Assembly (NCBI RefSeq): GCF_028502605.1
Contig: NC_079233.1
Coordinates: 4,650,001 to 4,714,000, forward strand
Source: Trichoderma breve
Taxonomy: Eukaryota > Ascomycota > Sordariomycetes > Hypocreales > Hypocreaceae
Direction: 5' to 3'
Length of the DNA: 64,000 bases
The translations under genes were made by a program, and so were the position numbers. Below the pieces are notes generated by a model. That model was not told the DNA's origin. It ran no database searches and saw nothing but the letters and a program-made list of their open reading frames with translations. Each line of letters begins with the position of its first letter. Position 1 is the first letter of the stretch. This document shows, one piece after another, positions 34,194 to 45,991 of this stretch.

Positions 34194-36210
34194 TCATGGC
34201 CGACCTCCAACTCTGATGACACCAGCAGCTATCAGCTTCTGGATCTTGGACCGCACGCTCGGGTTCTTCATGTGCTCTTGGAGCGCCATGGGGTCAGACT
34301 GCGATTGTTGCAGGATGGACTGCATAACTGGATCTTGCATTATGCCCATAATCTACAAAGTCTCTTGTTAGCAAATGCTCATTCAACATGATACAATTAT
34401 GTGAAAAGGGTTGGAATCTCACCTCTGGGTCTTGAGCCAGCCTCTGTCTAGTCTGCTCCTCTGACTCGTTCTCTCGGGCTGAGTACATGGCTGAGAAAGC
34501 CTTCTGCTGCTGCTGCTCAATCTCGCGAGCGTTGGCGCCCTTGTGGTGCTCTGCATCAACCTGCATCGCCTCGTCGCAAGCGTCCACGCACTCAGAGTAT
34601 TTGCGCATGCCAAAGTAAGCCTGGGCCTTTCGGATATAAGCCCGGATGAAGGTGGGATCCTTCTTGATGGCCAGGTTGCAGTCATCCAGAGCACTGGGGA
34701 ACTCAAAGAGCTTGACAAAGGCAGCAGCGCGGTTGCTGTATCCTCTGGGGTCCTCGGGTGCTCGCTTGACCATCTCAGAGTAGGCGGCCACAGCACCAGG
34801 GAAATCCATCTCCTTGAACTTCTTGTTACCCTCCTCACGGGCTTCCTCAGCCTTGGCAGGGTCGATGTATGCCTGCTTGGAAGCCTCAGTCTTTGCTCGC
34901 TCGGCAGCACGGAGCTTGTTCAAAACATCGGGAGTTCGGTGCTCGGTCAAAGATTTGTTGTAGTTTTCGACTGCTAGAGCAAGGTCTCCCTTCTTCTCAT
35001 AGGCAGTGCCGATACGGGCATAACTCTTGGCAATCAGCTTGAAGTCAGCATAGATGAGTCGGCCCTCGTCAATTGCCTTTTGGCAGGACTCAATACACTT
35101 GTCGTAGTCTCCCTTCTCAAAGTAAGCTGCGCCAAGGTTGTTCAGGTAGGTGATATCCTGGTAGAGCTCCCATGCCTTGCTGTAGTGCTCGATAGCCTCG
35201 TCAAACTTTCGCTTCTTGTAGTTCTCGGTGCCAAGAGCCTTCTCCTTGTCGGCCTCTTCCTTCTTCTTCTTCTTCTCTAGAGCTTCCTCGTCCAGCTCGG
35301 GTTCGGGTTCGGGTACGGGCTCCTTCTTTGGCTCGGGCTTCTTGGGTGCATCCGTCATGGGAGTATCCTTGTCATCGGACACAACATAAGACTCGCTGCC
35401 CTCGGGAGCACTGTCGCGCATTTCCATGTCAACACCCATCAGTACACCCAGCACCTGGATCATTCTGGGATCACTGAAAAGGTCCTGTGAGTTGAGAGGA
35501 TTTTGTTGAATCTGCTGCAGCTTGGCCATGAATGTGGGGTCGGCAAGGAAGCCGCTCGTCTTAGGGTTGGAGGCAAGCTTCTGAATGAGTTGGGGGTCCT
35601 TGAACATGTTTCCAATTCCGCCGGTAGGATCAAGTCCGCCGCCTGTACCAGATTTTGTGTTAGCAGTATTCTATAGTCTAGTGCGATTGTGCGTGTTGGT
35701 TTCTGCAATAAAACGTACCTGCTTCGGCCTGCATGGCCTTCTCAACAGAGGCCAGGCCGCTCTTGAGCTGTGCGTTGCTTGGGTCATGTTTGAGACCGGC
35801 CTCGTACGCATCGTTTGCTCCGAGCAGATCTCCCTTGCCGTGGAGAGCAGCGCCTTTGCGTCCCCAGCCCTTGGCCCAGTCTGGCTTGATCTCGGTCGTC
35901 TTTTCGGCGTCCTTCAGCGCATTGTCCCAGTCCTTTTTGGAGGCATAGGCAGCAGATCGGTTGGAGTAGAGGATGTGGTTTTCGGGTTGAAGAGCGATGG
36001 CCTGAGTGAACTTGTCGCTGTTTGCAAGCAAAGTAAAATCATAAATGTCAGTCTTTGGATCGGATCCCTTGAGTGTGACGACGAGGGACGGAGGGGTTCA
36101 GGTGGGGTGATTGGCAGCGAAAGCAAACTTGAAACTTACATAGCGTCGTCAAAGTTCTTTTCGGCGATGGCCTTGTTGCCCAGAGCTTTGAGCTCGTCTG
36201 CGGAAGCCAT
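34194..36210 (-). CDS. STI1: Hsp90/Hsp70 co-chaperone Sti1/Hop
   Basis: 582 residues from four exons (36210-36140, 36017-35719, 35642-34423, 34352-34194), close to the usual length of about 590. TPR1 (MASADELKALGNKAIA...) is followed by a DP1 STI1 domain (FKDPQLIQKLASNP...FSDPRMIQVLGVLMG). Next come a charged, Pro/Glu-rich linker and the TPR2A/TPR2B blocks. A C-terminal DP2 domain (IMQDPVMQSILQQ) is only seen after removing the 70-nt last intron. It hands client proteins from Hsp70 to Hsp90 in the cytosol. This is a conserved housekeeping gene and probably marks the right border of the PKS cluster. Confidence 0.95.
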
Positions 36211-37729
36211 GGTGAATAACGAAACCTTTTAGAAGAGACAGTAGATGTCGTGTTGAGTGATGCTTGGGAAGAAAGACAAGGCGAACAAAAACTTGGAGAT
36301 GATCAGCTCTGGACGAAAGAATCCAACTCCAGTGTGGGGTCTATAAAATACACGGCAAGGTACCTTCTAGCTGCTTCGATGCGGGATCGTGCCCCACCCG
36401 TGGGCTTTCAATTCCAATAGGCCAAAGCTGGTGTGGGGCGTTTTAATGGAAGTTGGATTTTGCTGTACGAGTCTCAAGGCAGAATTGCTGTTGGTAATGA
36501 GTATTTATGCCGTATCATTGGATGAAGAAAGTGTAGATGGGTGCAAGGAGGTACCTTGATAGCCTTCAAATAGTTGTACCGTTGCCCATGGCGCTGAACA
36601 ATGAAGGGGAAGACTCGGCGAACATATATCCATATCGCCTTGAACATCTGTCATTGCCGTATTTCAGCTGCCAATGCAACGTGTGTCGCCAACGTAGAAG
36701 TATACACATATAACGAGAGAAACTACATCAGAAAGAAAAGCACTTGAAATGATCTATGCATCCATGCAGCCAAAGCATATTAGGTAGCACTAAAGTAAGC
36801 CTATATCGGTGGATTAGCTGTCAAGTATAGTACGCACACTCTTAGCGTCCGATTGATCAATAGGATGGAACATATTAGGTTATCGTACTGTACCGGTATG
36901 TCAGTAAAGGTAATTGCCCATTAGACGTATGGGGCCATGTCATGTCAGCCAACTCAAGGATGCCCGAAAAGAATGAGCTGAAGATTAGCCGGGCTGGTGA
37001 CATGCCGTGGGACGACTAGCATGGACAAGGCGGGAATTCGTACATCACCACACAGATACGAGTGCTCAATGCGATTGGACAGTGATAGGAGTCTTTAAAA
37101 GAACTGATGTTTTTCATGTGAAGGAAGAATTGGAGAATCAGTGGCTTAATACGCACTTACCTAGCAACACCTATATTCGCATCCATTGATATCTTACTAG
37201 GTAGTAAGTGCATGGATTATGGGGGAGATCTATGGGTACATGTATTTGGCACTTGACTCGTTACGCCAACTTTCTTGCCATCTCACTCAGACAATCGCCA
37301 GTCAACACAAAAAGCAAAAAAAAAAAACTTCCATCCTCTGCCCGCCAACCCGCGGAATCATCACCAGCTCCGTTCCCCCGTCGGCACGGTTCAACTGAGA
37401 TGCTCACCGGGTAAGGCCCAGCGAATGGAACTCCAGGGCTATTTTTGTACGGCACACCCCGCCATCGCTAATGCACACATATCCATGCAATTGCCAGGCA
37501 CGGCGACGACAGCAGCTAGTAGACGGCTAATTGACTCGACTTACTTACTAGTAGTTTTGGTGGCGCCATCGGAGCGTGCCCGGGAGATAGAGAATAAATA
37601 GGAGGCGCCGGTACGAATTCGAGAAGCTAAGAAAAAAGACGACAGGACCCTTATTCTTTCCTGCTGTTGCTGTTCAAACTCTTCACGCGCTTCCATCATC
37701 CCCAGTGGAGCCTCTCAGCACAGCATCAA
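36211..37729. promoter_or_regulatory. Divergent promoter, STI1 and monooxygenase
   Basis: 1.5 kb between outward-facing starts. No gene or strong repeat is seen. An A-rich run lies at about 37310-37327. Confidence 0.4.
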
Positions 37730-39214
37730 ATGGCTGACTCCGGATTGCCTATTGAGGAACATGACATTGTCATCATTGGCGCGGGCCTTAGTGGCATAAA
37801 CGCTGCTCACCGGCTGAAAACCGACCTTCCTCACCGGTCCTTCACCATCCTCGAGGCCCGCGACGTGATCGGTGGGACATGGAGCTTTTTCAAGTATCCG
37901 GGCATGCGCAGCGACTCGTCTCTCCGGTCCTTTGGCCTTCAGTGGCACCCCTGGAAGCACTCTCACAAGGTCGCCACGGCCGCTGAGATTTGCGAGTACC
38001 TCGAGGATGCTGCCAGGACAGACGGATCCTACGACAAGATCCAGTTGGGACACCGAGTTGTGCAAAGTGATTGGAGTACTGAGGAGCAGAGATGGACCCT
38101 GGAGATTGATGTCCACGGCTCCAAGAAGCTGGTCAAGGCCAACTTCCTCTTCACTTGCATTGGGTATTACTCGTATGAAAAGGCATTGGACAGCCCCGTG
38201 CCCGGTATCGAGAACTTTGAAGGAACAGTCGTCCATCCGCAATGGTGGCCAGAGAACCTCGACTATAACGACAAGCACGTCATAATTATCGGTAGCGGAG
38301 CAACCGCCATTACGCTGTTGCCAGAGATGGCTGACAAGTCAAAGTCTCTCACGATGCTTCAGCGGACGCCGTCGTATGTTGTTTCCATGAAGAGAAGCTC
38401 AGACCTCGAGAAGTTCCTGTCGTCGTGGCTGTCCTTGGCCTGGGTGCACTGGATTGGCCGATTCATCGACGTGTGGTTTGAAGTCTTCGTCTCCGAACTC
38501 TGCCTGTCATTTCCCCGTTTGGGACGCTTTCTCATCACCCAGGATCTGGACAAGAAATTGCCAAAGAAAGTTGATGCTTCAATTCACTTTAATCCCACTT
38601 ATGGCCCGTTTGAGCAGCGGCTGTGCCTGACTCCAGATGACGAGTTCTTCAACGCCTTACATCGCGACAACGTCGAGATTGTAACTGATGTGATCGATAC
38701 AGCTGAGAAGGATGGAATCGTGCTCAAATCCGGACGCAAGCTGCCGGCAGACATCATTGTGACGGCCACTGGTTTGCACATCCAAGTCCTCAGCGGAATG
38801 AAGCCTCGAGTTGACGGCAAAGAGGTCGACATCGGACAGCAGTACGCGTGGAGAGGCTGCTTAATCGAAGGTATACCCAACCTGGCGTCCGTTTTCGGTT
38901 ACGTGACCACGACGTGGACTCCCGGCGCCGATTCCATGACAAGGCTGGCCATTCGGGTGGTGAAGCAGATGGAGGCGGACAACGCGTCAAGCGTCGTCCC
39001 AGTCATAGAGAGGACAGAGGGGATGCCGCGAATGTTGAGTACGAATGCAAAGAGCTCCTACTTCGTCAAGGCTGCCGACCGGATCCCGAAAGTCACAGGC
39101 AAGGGCCCATTTTATGGACGTCTGAACCTGGTCGTTGATTTATGGGCTTTATGGTTTGGGAGCATGCGAGATGGATTGGTGTATACCAAGAGGGAAGCCA
39201 AGAAGACCAAATAA
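37730..39214 (+). CDS. Baeyer-Villiger-type flavoprotein monooxygenase
   Basis: 494 residues, no intron; the ATG at 37730 is used because the in-frame upstream start is only TTG. The N-terminal FAD-binding motif is IIGAGLSG, and a second dinucleotide motif is IIGSGATA. Between them FEGTVVHPQWWP fits the type I Baeyer-Villiger fingerprint FxGxxxHxxxWP exactly. A late ATG motif (TATGLHIQ) is also present. Such enzymes insert oxygen next to ketones or aldehydes or oxidise heteroatoms using NADPH. It lies 8 kb from the PKS beyond STI1, so cluster membership is uncertain, though an aryl-aldehyde or ketone substrate would be chemically sensible. Confidence 0.9.
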   Translation: MADSGLPIEEHDIVIIGAGLSGINAAHRLKTDLPHRSFTILEARDVIGGTWSFFKYPGMRSDSSLRSFGLQWHPWKHSHKVATAAEICEYLEDAARTDGSYDKIQLGHRVVQSDWSTEEQRWTLEIDVHGSKKLVKANFLFTCIGYYSYEKALDSPVPGIENFEGTVVHPQWWPENLDYNDKHVIIIGSGATAITLLPEMADKSKSLTMLQRTPSYVVSMKRSSDLEKFLSSWLSLAWVHWIGRFIDVWFEVFVSELCLSFPRLGRFLITQDLDKKLPKKVDASIHFNPTYGPFEQRLCLTPDDEFFNALHRDNVEIVTDVIDTAEKDGIVLKSGRKLPADIIVTATGLHIQVLSGMKPRVDGKEVDIGQQYAWRGCLIEGIPNLASVFGYVTTTWTPGADSMTRLAIRVVKQMEADNASSVVPVIERTEGMPRMLSTNAKSSYFVKAADRIPKVTGKGPFYGRLNLVVDLWALWFGSMRDGLVYTKREAKKTK

Positions 39215-40054
39215 TAGATGACAGTGTTACTGCATGTAGACAGCGCTAGATAGCTTACATTTGTTTGATGCCTGAAATAATCATCAAGTTCTTGGTCTGG
39301 CTGAGACCTGCCAACTGCGAGTGTCACCTTGGGATTGAATACCTCGCCATGTCTCAACCCCAGATGGACCGATTTCCGTCCGAGCGTCCCCAGCCTGTGT
39401 TACTGACGGGCGACCATTACACTGGATGTACACATATGAAATACCAACTAATAAGGTAGCTGCCTAGGTATTTACTTAAAGCGCGCCGGCCCGCGTCATC
39501 GGGATTATTGTTTGCGTCCACTGCATATATCCTCTCGGGACAGACTAGGGATTGCACCACTACATATATACTCGTGTTTTACTCAAAACTTCTTTGTCAT
39601 TTTCCGATTCTGTGATTTGCTTTTGTCTTGTTGCAATCCCTCGCTGCCAAGATACATGTAATCGAATTCCTCTGATGTAAGCTGTCGTGGCCGGCGCGTG
39701 ATTGAAGGCCTCCCAATTGATTGTAGGCCTCCCGACCAATTGAATGTGTCACAATCCTCATGTTTCTACGAACACAGAGTACATGTAACTGCTCGCAAGC
39801 AGCATATTTCACCGTGGCATAACGTCATAATTGAAGTCACTTGCTAGGCGAATGTACTTTCAATTTCAGCCCAAGGTGGTTGGCTGTACATCTATATCAG
39901 GTAGCCATGGGTCACGAGAAGGATGACTTCTTCCTCCTCTTTAACTAAACACACATCGCATCCTCGTCACACCCGAACAAACTATACACTACGAACGAAT
40001 CCCTTCTCTCACTGAGTGAGCTATCACACCAACGACAACGACAATAACAACAAG
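39215..40054. other. Intergenic
   Basis: 840 bases with no supported gene. The final 150 bases are CA-rich, as in strong fungal 5' UTRs. Confidence 0.5.
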
Positions 40055-40297
40055 ATGCGGATTGTCAAAGTCCTCGCCATCTCGGCTCTGGCAACAACCT
40101 CAAACGCCGGTCCTGTGGCTTATGGTATCTGTCAAGCCGGTTGCGCTACCGTCGTCGCGGCTTGCTATGCAGCCGGAGGTGCTACTTGGGGAGCAACCGC
40201 AGGGGCTACAGCTGGTCCAACAATTGTAGCTTGCAACTCGGCTTTTGGGTCATGCCAAGCAGCTTGCTGGGCCGCCGCTACGTTCCCTTGCCCCTAA
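40055..40297 (+). CDS. Small cysteine-rich secreted protein
   Basis: 80 residues with an N-terminal signal peptide (MRIVKVLAISALATTSNA). The mature part is rich in Ala, Gly and Cys with spaced pairs (ICQAGC, AACYAAGG, ACNSAFGSC, AACWAAA) and ends soon after the last Cys. The pattern fits the fungal family often named zygote-specific protein after algal homologues, of unknown role. The ATG at 40055 follows an A-rich CAACAAG context. It is likely exported or wall-associated; an effector role is only a guess. Confidence 0.75.
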   Translation: MRIVKVLAISALATTSNAGPVAYGICQAGCATVVAACYAAGGATWGATAGATAGPTIVACNSAFGSCQAACWAAATFPCP

Positions 40298-41372
40298 GCC
40301 TTCGAGATTCTGCCAGATAGATGCCCATACGCTATGAGTAGACCAGCCATTGTCTCCAACTGCCGTGTGCTCGAAGCTAAATTCGATTTTCTAGGCTTAC
40401 AGGCATCTTTACCAAGGGAAGCTTGGCTGGGTTTGCACATTTGATTCTGGGGTTGCGTGGGGGAAATTGGACGCATGGATCATGGTGTTTTGCAATTGCT
40501 ATCGGGGGAAAGGGATAATTTGAGAGAATCTTCGTATCAACACAAGAAAAGTATTCCATTCTGCACCTTGACCCGAATTTACTTTCGCCAGCTTGCATCA
40601 AGACTGGTGCAGGAATACATTCCATCCATTGATCAGTCCATCCATCCATCTCCATCTCCATCCAGCACATGCATGGACGCTATTAACACTGGACGACTTA
40701 TTATAGCACAATTAGCGTCGTCCCAGTGGCTCCAGATCCCTGGCCCGGCCCTCCCCGTCCCGCTGGCGACCCAAATAACTGGAGCTGCCCCTCCTGGAAG
40801 CTGGATCCGAGGGCCGGGTTCGTGATTTTATTGCACATGCACCAGCCAGCTGTCATATGCTAATGTAGGTATGTAATTAGTTCTGTAGCGCGTACATGGA
40901 CGTGGACTAACAACAGACTCGGAGTTGTTGAAGATTCGCCATTCGGAACAATGTCAAAATTCCGATGCTTCGTAACGGTCTGTTAGCGGGGAGAGTGGCT
41001 TGTCTTCCATCCGCCTGCCCCAGCTCGATGGGCTGTTTTCAGCCGCGAATCCCGCTTTGCTGCTTGAATCATTTCCAATGCCGTTACTACTAGTCGTCGG
41101 ATTCAATATTTCATGGCCTTGTGGGCTCACCGTAACCGGGGTTTGAAGCTAAATGCTAAGGCGTGGTGAGATGATTAAAAATGCGTACTGTTTCGAGCAA
41201 CCAACTCTCCCTCTTCATCCCATTTTCTTTATCTCAGCCCTATCGCTTCTTATATTGATGAGTTTGAGTCTTGAATAGGTTCATTGAGCCAGCGATTGTA
41301 CCATCCACTACCCCTTGCTATTTTCAAATTGACAGCGCGAATCGCCCTGGTGCAGAACTCCAAGCAGCCACA
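40298..41372. other. Intergenic
   Basis: 1.1 kb with a CCATCCATC/TCCATC microsatellite near 40620-40665 and no supported gene. Confidence 0.5.
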
Positions 41373-43247
41373 ATGCCGGCCTTGACTATCTACTTATCCA
41401 ATTTCTGCCTCATATTCTTGGTCGCCTTTCTAGCCCGTCGGGTCTACTGCTGGCAACGACTTCGACACATACCCGGACCAACCATTGCTGGGTGGACAAT
41501 ATGGTGGCAGCTCTCGAACGCATTGTCCGGGAGATATCATGAGCGTTTAAAAGAAGCCGCCTACACCTACGGTAGGCACATTCACCTTGACAAGTGAAAT
41601 ATGATGGTTGCGCTTGTCTTATCCTCACACATTTTCATGATATTAGGCCCTCTTGTACGCATCGGCCCTAAGCAGCTTCTCTCTACTGATCCTGAAGTGC
41701 TCCGTCGCATGTCCGCAGTCCGCAGCGGCTACACCAAGGGCAGATTCTACGCAAGCGGCAAAATTGTCCCTGGAGTAGACAATGTTGTCTCCCTCCGAGA
41801 CCCGACAAAACATAGAGAGATGCGCGCCCTAATGGCTCCTGGTGTAAGTCTACCTTATCTTCTCTCTTCTATTCTATCTACCAAAGTCAGATTTAATTCA
41901 ATTCCTCTCGCAGTTCGCCGGCAAGGCAAACGAGGGCTTCAGCTTCGAAGCTGCCATGGACCGCCAGCTACTCAATTTCATTAGTCTTCTCGAGCGCAAA
42001 TACGCTTCGTCCGGCTCAGATGTCCGGCCGGTTGACATGGCTGAGAAGACACAATTCTTCGCCCTGGACGCCATAGGCGACATCTCTCTCGGACAGCCAT
42101 TTGGCTATCTTGAAAAAGATCAGGATTTGTACCAGTACAACGAGATCAACACAACTTCACTGCCCGTGATGAATGTAGTTTCCGTGATGCCGTCTCTAGC
42201 GAACCTCGTCCACATGTGGCCCCTGCGATTATTGCTACCAAAGGAAGGTGACCAAGTTGGCTTTGGTCGACTAATGCAGTAAGTCAAGTGAAGGCATCAT
42301 CCAGTGCCCAATGGAATAAATGCTGAGTGAGAATTGCTAGTTTTGCCCGAACCTATGTAGAAACTCGACTAGACCCCAAGACGCCACGAGCTCACGACAT
42401 GATGCAAGCCCACATCGATAACGGCATGACCAAAAACGACCTCATCCAACAAGTCTTTCTATCCATGTACGTCTCCCTAACTACCTGTACTCACAATCAG
42501 TCAACAAATCTTCCAAGACACTAGCACTAATCATCCAGCAGCATCGCGGGCTCCAATTCCTCCGCCCACGCCCTCCGCATGACTCTCCTCTCCCTCATAA
42601 CCTCTCCACCAGCATACAGCGCCCTCATCGACGAGATCCGCCGCGCCTCACCCACCGTCAGCTCCCCCATCACCTGGGCGCAAACCCAGTCTCTTCCCTA
42701 CCTCCAAGCCGTCATCCGCGAAGGCCTCCGCATGTGGCCTCCAGTCGGCGGCCTCGGCTTCAAGACCGTGCCCCCCGAGGGTGACTACCTCAACGGCTAT
42801 TTCGTCCCCGGCGGCACAGAGATTGGCCAGGGTTTTCACGGAGTCGGACGCTCCAAAGCAGTTTGGGGCCCGGACGCCGACGTCTTTCGGCCGGAGAGAT
42901 GGCTCGCCGCTCAGGGAGATGGACTGAAAGACATGATAAACGCTGTCGATACACATTTCGGGTACGGCAAGTACTCTTGTCTTGGAAAACTGATTGCACT
43001 GATGGAGTTGCACAAGGCTGTTTTTGAGGTACGTAACACTTACATGGACATGGTCGACTCTTTTTGAGCTTGGCTACCAGATGGTTCAAGATAACTAACA
43101 CGACCGTTTTTCTCTCTTTCTCTGTGACAGCTTGTACGACGTTTCGACTTTTGCGTCATGAACCCCGAAACCCCGATAAAAATAACCGCCTCTATATTTC
43201 TCTTTGCGTCTGACTTTTGGTTGACGCTTACCAAACGCAATCTTTGA
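41373..43247 (+). CDS. Cytochrome P450 monooxygenase (class II)
   Basis: 496 residues from six exons (41373-41571, 41647-41843, 41914-42278, 42341-42466, 42542-43028, 43131-43247). It has an N-terminal membrane anchor (FCLIFLVAFLARRV) and an IPGP hinge. The I-helix is AGSNSSA rather than the usual AGxDT. The K-helix ExxR lies in IREGLRMWPP, PERW follows, and the heme loop is FGYGKYSCLG. The organisation resembles pisatin-demethylase-type fungal P450s. It acts at the ER with a P450 reductase. The altered I-helix (Asn-Ser-Ser instead of Asp/Glu-Thr-Thr) may affect oxygen activation. The substrate is unknown. Confidence 0.9.
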
Positions 43248-43601
43248 ACCAGCAGAAGCACGAAGTTACGAGCGTATGTTGCGCTGTTTCAACTGTCTTT
43301 TTCTTCCATATATTCTCATCGAACATGATACCCCAGCTCATAAGGCAAGCTTTTCCAGTATGTTTCCAGCCTGTCCCCTGAGTGTAATGAGAAGCTGAAC
43401 CCTCTGCTAACATCCGACTGTAGATATATCCTTAGAATCACTGTATATAAGCAAGAGAAGAAACATATTCATGAAATCTTGACCCAATGGTCCATCATTA
43501 AAATGACTGTCCAATCGACAGCTTGCCTAGTATCCCGCTATATATAGTATTCGTACATTGTACTTGTAATATCCTGGCTAAGAAAAGCAAATGAGAATCC
43601 A
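43248..43601. other. Intergenic between convergent genes
   Basis: 354 bases between the stops of the P450 and the Ntr2-like gene. Nothing is recognised. Confidence 0.5.
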
Positions 43602-45082
43602 TCAATCTCTGTCCTCCATATTAACCTCGTTCAGCGGCGTTGCTCCCAAGCTCTCCAATCCCCTCTCGCCAGCTAACTCAGCGCCAGCGATTCCACTGCC
43701 AGAGTTGGGTTTCCGCCCCAGAGCTTCCTCGTATTGCCTGCCCGTTTCGTTCAAAAAAGCCTGTACTTCGGCTTCCCTTTTGATTATGTCTTCTCTCTCG
43801 CGCGTGAGTTGCCCCACCGTTGCCGCCTTGAGGTTGATGTTATTCTCCATCGATTTCAGTGTAGCCTGTAACTGCAGTATGCATTCTGCAAGACTCGGCA
43901 ACGGTGTGATCTTGGGTGGAACTTGTAACAGCTGCTCATTGGGGTCCTTCTTCGGCTTCTTCAGGCCATCCATTCCTGCACGCGTCTGCGCTGTTTCGTA
44001 GGCGATTCGTCGCTCGGCATCGCTGTCTGATGAGGAGTCTGAGGTATGGCCCTCGGCTGCATTAATGAGCTCAGCCATCTTTTGACGATCCTGTTTTCGC
44101 CGCTCCTTTTCCGCGCGTTTGCCTAGTGAAAGCCCACCGTCTTCAACATAGTCGTCAAAGCCCTCTCCCAAGTCCTCATCCTCAGCAACCAACCGAGTTT
44201 CGTCCTTTTTCTTTCGAGCTGAGAGATAATCATCCTCATCCTCCATAGGAATATAGTCCTTCTCCTTTGCCAATCGGGCTCTGCGCTCTTTCTTCTCCCG
44301 AATTTCAGCTTCGGTGAGGATCTGAGTAGTCTGAGGCTGACCAGTAGAAGACGGTATAGGGGAGTCCACTATCAAGGCTCCTTCTAGTTCGGATGGATCC
44401 AGATCCATTTCGTCATCGAGATTCGCTTTGAGGGATGAGAGGTCGCTCGGGGTGTTTGGCGTTGATGATTGAAGCTCATCGAGATATTCTCTGCTGTATT
44501 TCGGCCGATCGTCATCATCCTGGTATGATCTGACAGGTAATGGTAGCCCTCGGGCTGCCATGCCTCGTTTGATGGTATTCTTTTCAAGAACCTTCTGCCC
44601 CATTGCCGGCTTCTTTGTTGAAGTAAAATCGCTGCTTGGCTCGTCATCCTGCTCCCCTGCGTCGTCTCCAAACGAAATCTTTGCTTTTGGAAGCTTCTTC
44701 TTTTGTTTCGATAAGCCCGCTCGATTGTTATTCGGCCGTACGACTACTGGACCGTCGTCATCTTCGTCGTTGCCCTGTGAGGTCTCCTCCTTGTCGGCTG
44801 ATGCATCTTCGTCTCGTGGATTAAACGTATTCCGTAGCCCAGATTGGCGAAATGGCTTCCGGCCTGCTTTAGACCCAAAAGTCGGCTTCACAGCATCTAC
44901 ATCTCCAGCCAAAGTCAGCCTTGTCCTCCATCAGCAAAGAATCGCCAAACAGTGTTCTGCAGTTACGTACCATCTTTAACGCTTCCAACTTCGGCCACGG
45001 GTGGCGCGTCCCTGCTGCTCTCGTCATCATCGTAATCAACTTTGATGACCCGCGCCTTTCGTTTCGCGCCAAACGAGCTCAT
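43602..45082 (-). CDS. Ntr2-like spliceosome disassembly factor
   Basis: 468 residues from two exons (45082-44971 and 44896-43602; 74-nt intron). It is highly charged. The N-terminus is MSSFGAKRKARVIKVDYDDD, then FGSKAGRKPFRQSGLR. Several Asp/Glu- and Lys/Arg-rich stretches follow, with a predicted coiled coil in the last third (LQATLKSMENNI...REREDIIKREAEVQAFL). This fits the nineteen-complex-related protein 2 family, which helps the Prp43 helicase dismantle spent spliceosomes in the nucleus. The assignment rests on composition and motifs, so some other GCF/PAXBP-like splicing factor is the alternative. It is head to head with SmG. Confidence 0.75.
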
Positions 45083-45292
45083 TCTTCTCAATTTGTCCCG
45101 GTATGAGCTTGGAGTGCAAGTTGCAGGAGCGCATCCTCATCTCAATTGTCGATAACCCGAGATTCGTTATCTTATCGGCACGTGACCGGGATTTTAAGGT
45201 GGGCAAAGCTTCCTTGACCTGCGTTAGTGCTTCCAGATCGCGTCGCAAATCGACCGTCACCAAAGCCTCTATTAATTAATTGATTGCTCAAG
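45083..45292. promoter_or_regulatory. 210-bp bidirectional promoter of two splicing genes
   Basis: Only 210 bases separate the ATGs of the Ntr2-like gene (minus) and SmG (plus). Such a short shared promoter suggests co-expression. Confidence 0.6.
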
Positions 45293-45809
45293 ATGGCGCC
45301 TGCCCAACCTGAGCTGAAGAAGGTGAGTTTCCCAGCCGACCTATAGTCAACACTGTGGTCCATACAGGTTCCCTGTTCCTCATCAAATGGCCTTGTCGAT
45401 ACGAATCATTTGCTCCTCCAATTGATCGATCAACCCAACTGACACTGGAAGCTAGTATCTCGACAAGAGGCTGTTTGTCCAGCTCAACGGGAGCCGAAAG
45501 GTCATCGGTGTACTCCGCGGATACGATGTGAGAACAACCCGGTATCAAGCGGAGCAATAGGACGTGGAGAACTAACGGGAGCAGGTCTTCTTGAACATCG
45601 TATTGGACGAGGCGGTCGAGGAGAAAGACGGCGGCGAGAAGATTAGGCTCGGCATGGTGGTGTGTAACGCCAAATTCCCTTACCCAACACAAATTCCTTT
45701 CCCTCTAGAACATACGCTTACTTCAATGCGGCAGGTCATCCGTGGCAACTCCGTGGTCATGCTGGAGGCTCTGGAGAGAATCGGCGGCGACGACAGGCAG
45801 AACCGATAA
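45293..45809 (+). CDS. SMX2: Small nuclear ribonucleoprotein G (SmG)
   Basis: 83 residues from four tiny exons (45293-45322, 45456-45527, 45585-45659, 45735-45809). The spliced protein carries the Sm1 motif (KRLFVQLNGSRKVIGVLRGYD, FLNIVLDEA) and the Sm2 motif (VVIRGNSVVMLEALE), typical of SmG rather than the LSm proteins. It is one of seven Sm proteins forming the ring on U1, U2, U4 and U5 snRNAs. Three introns in 83 codons is dense. Individual exons are too short to be found by simple frame scanning. Confidence 0.93.
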
Positions 45810-45991
45810 TTTGGGGCGGCAACAAGATGGTGAATGGATGCCTGAATATGCTTGTTTGGCGTTTACGGAAACGATACGAAGAGGCGATCATGGGACTTGA
45901 TACGAACGTCTATTGTTGCTAGATTTTTGGTTTTTATCCGAGCTCAAGAAAAAGAAAACGAAATGCACCCCCCAAGTCAGGAACCTTGCGG

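Noticed and set aside
35585..36232. A 215-codon plus-strand frame
   Set aside because: It lies antisense to the well-supported STI1 gene and mirrors its codon bias; low-complexity translation.
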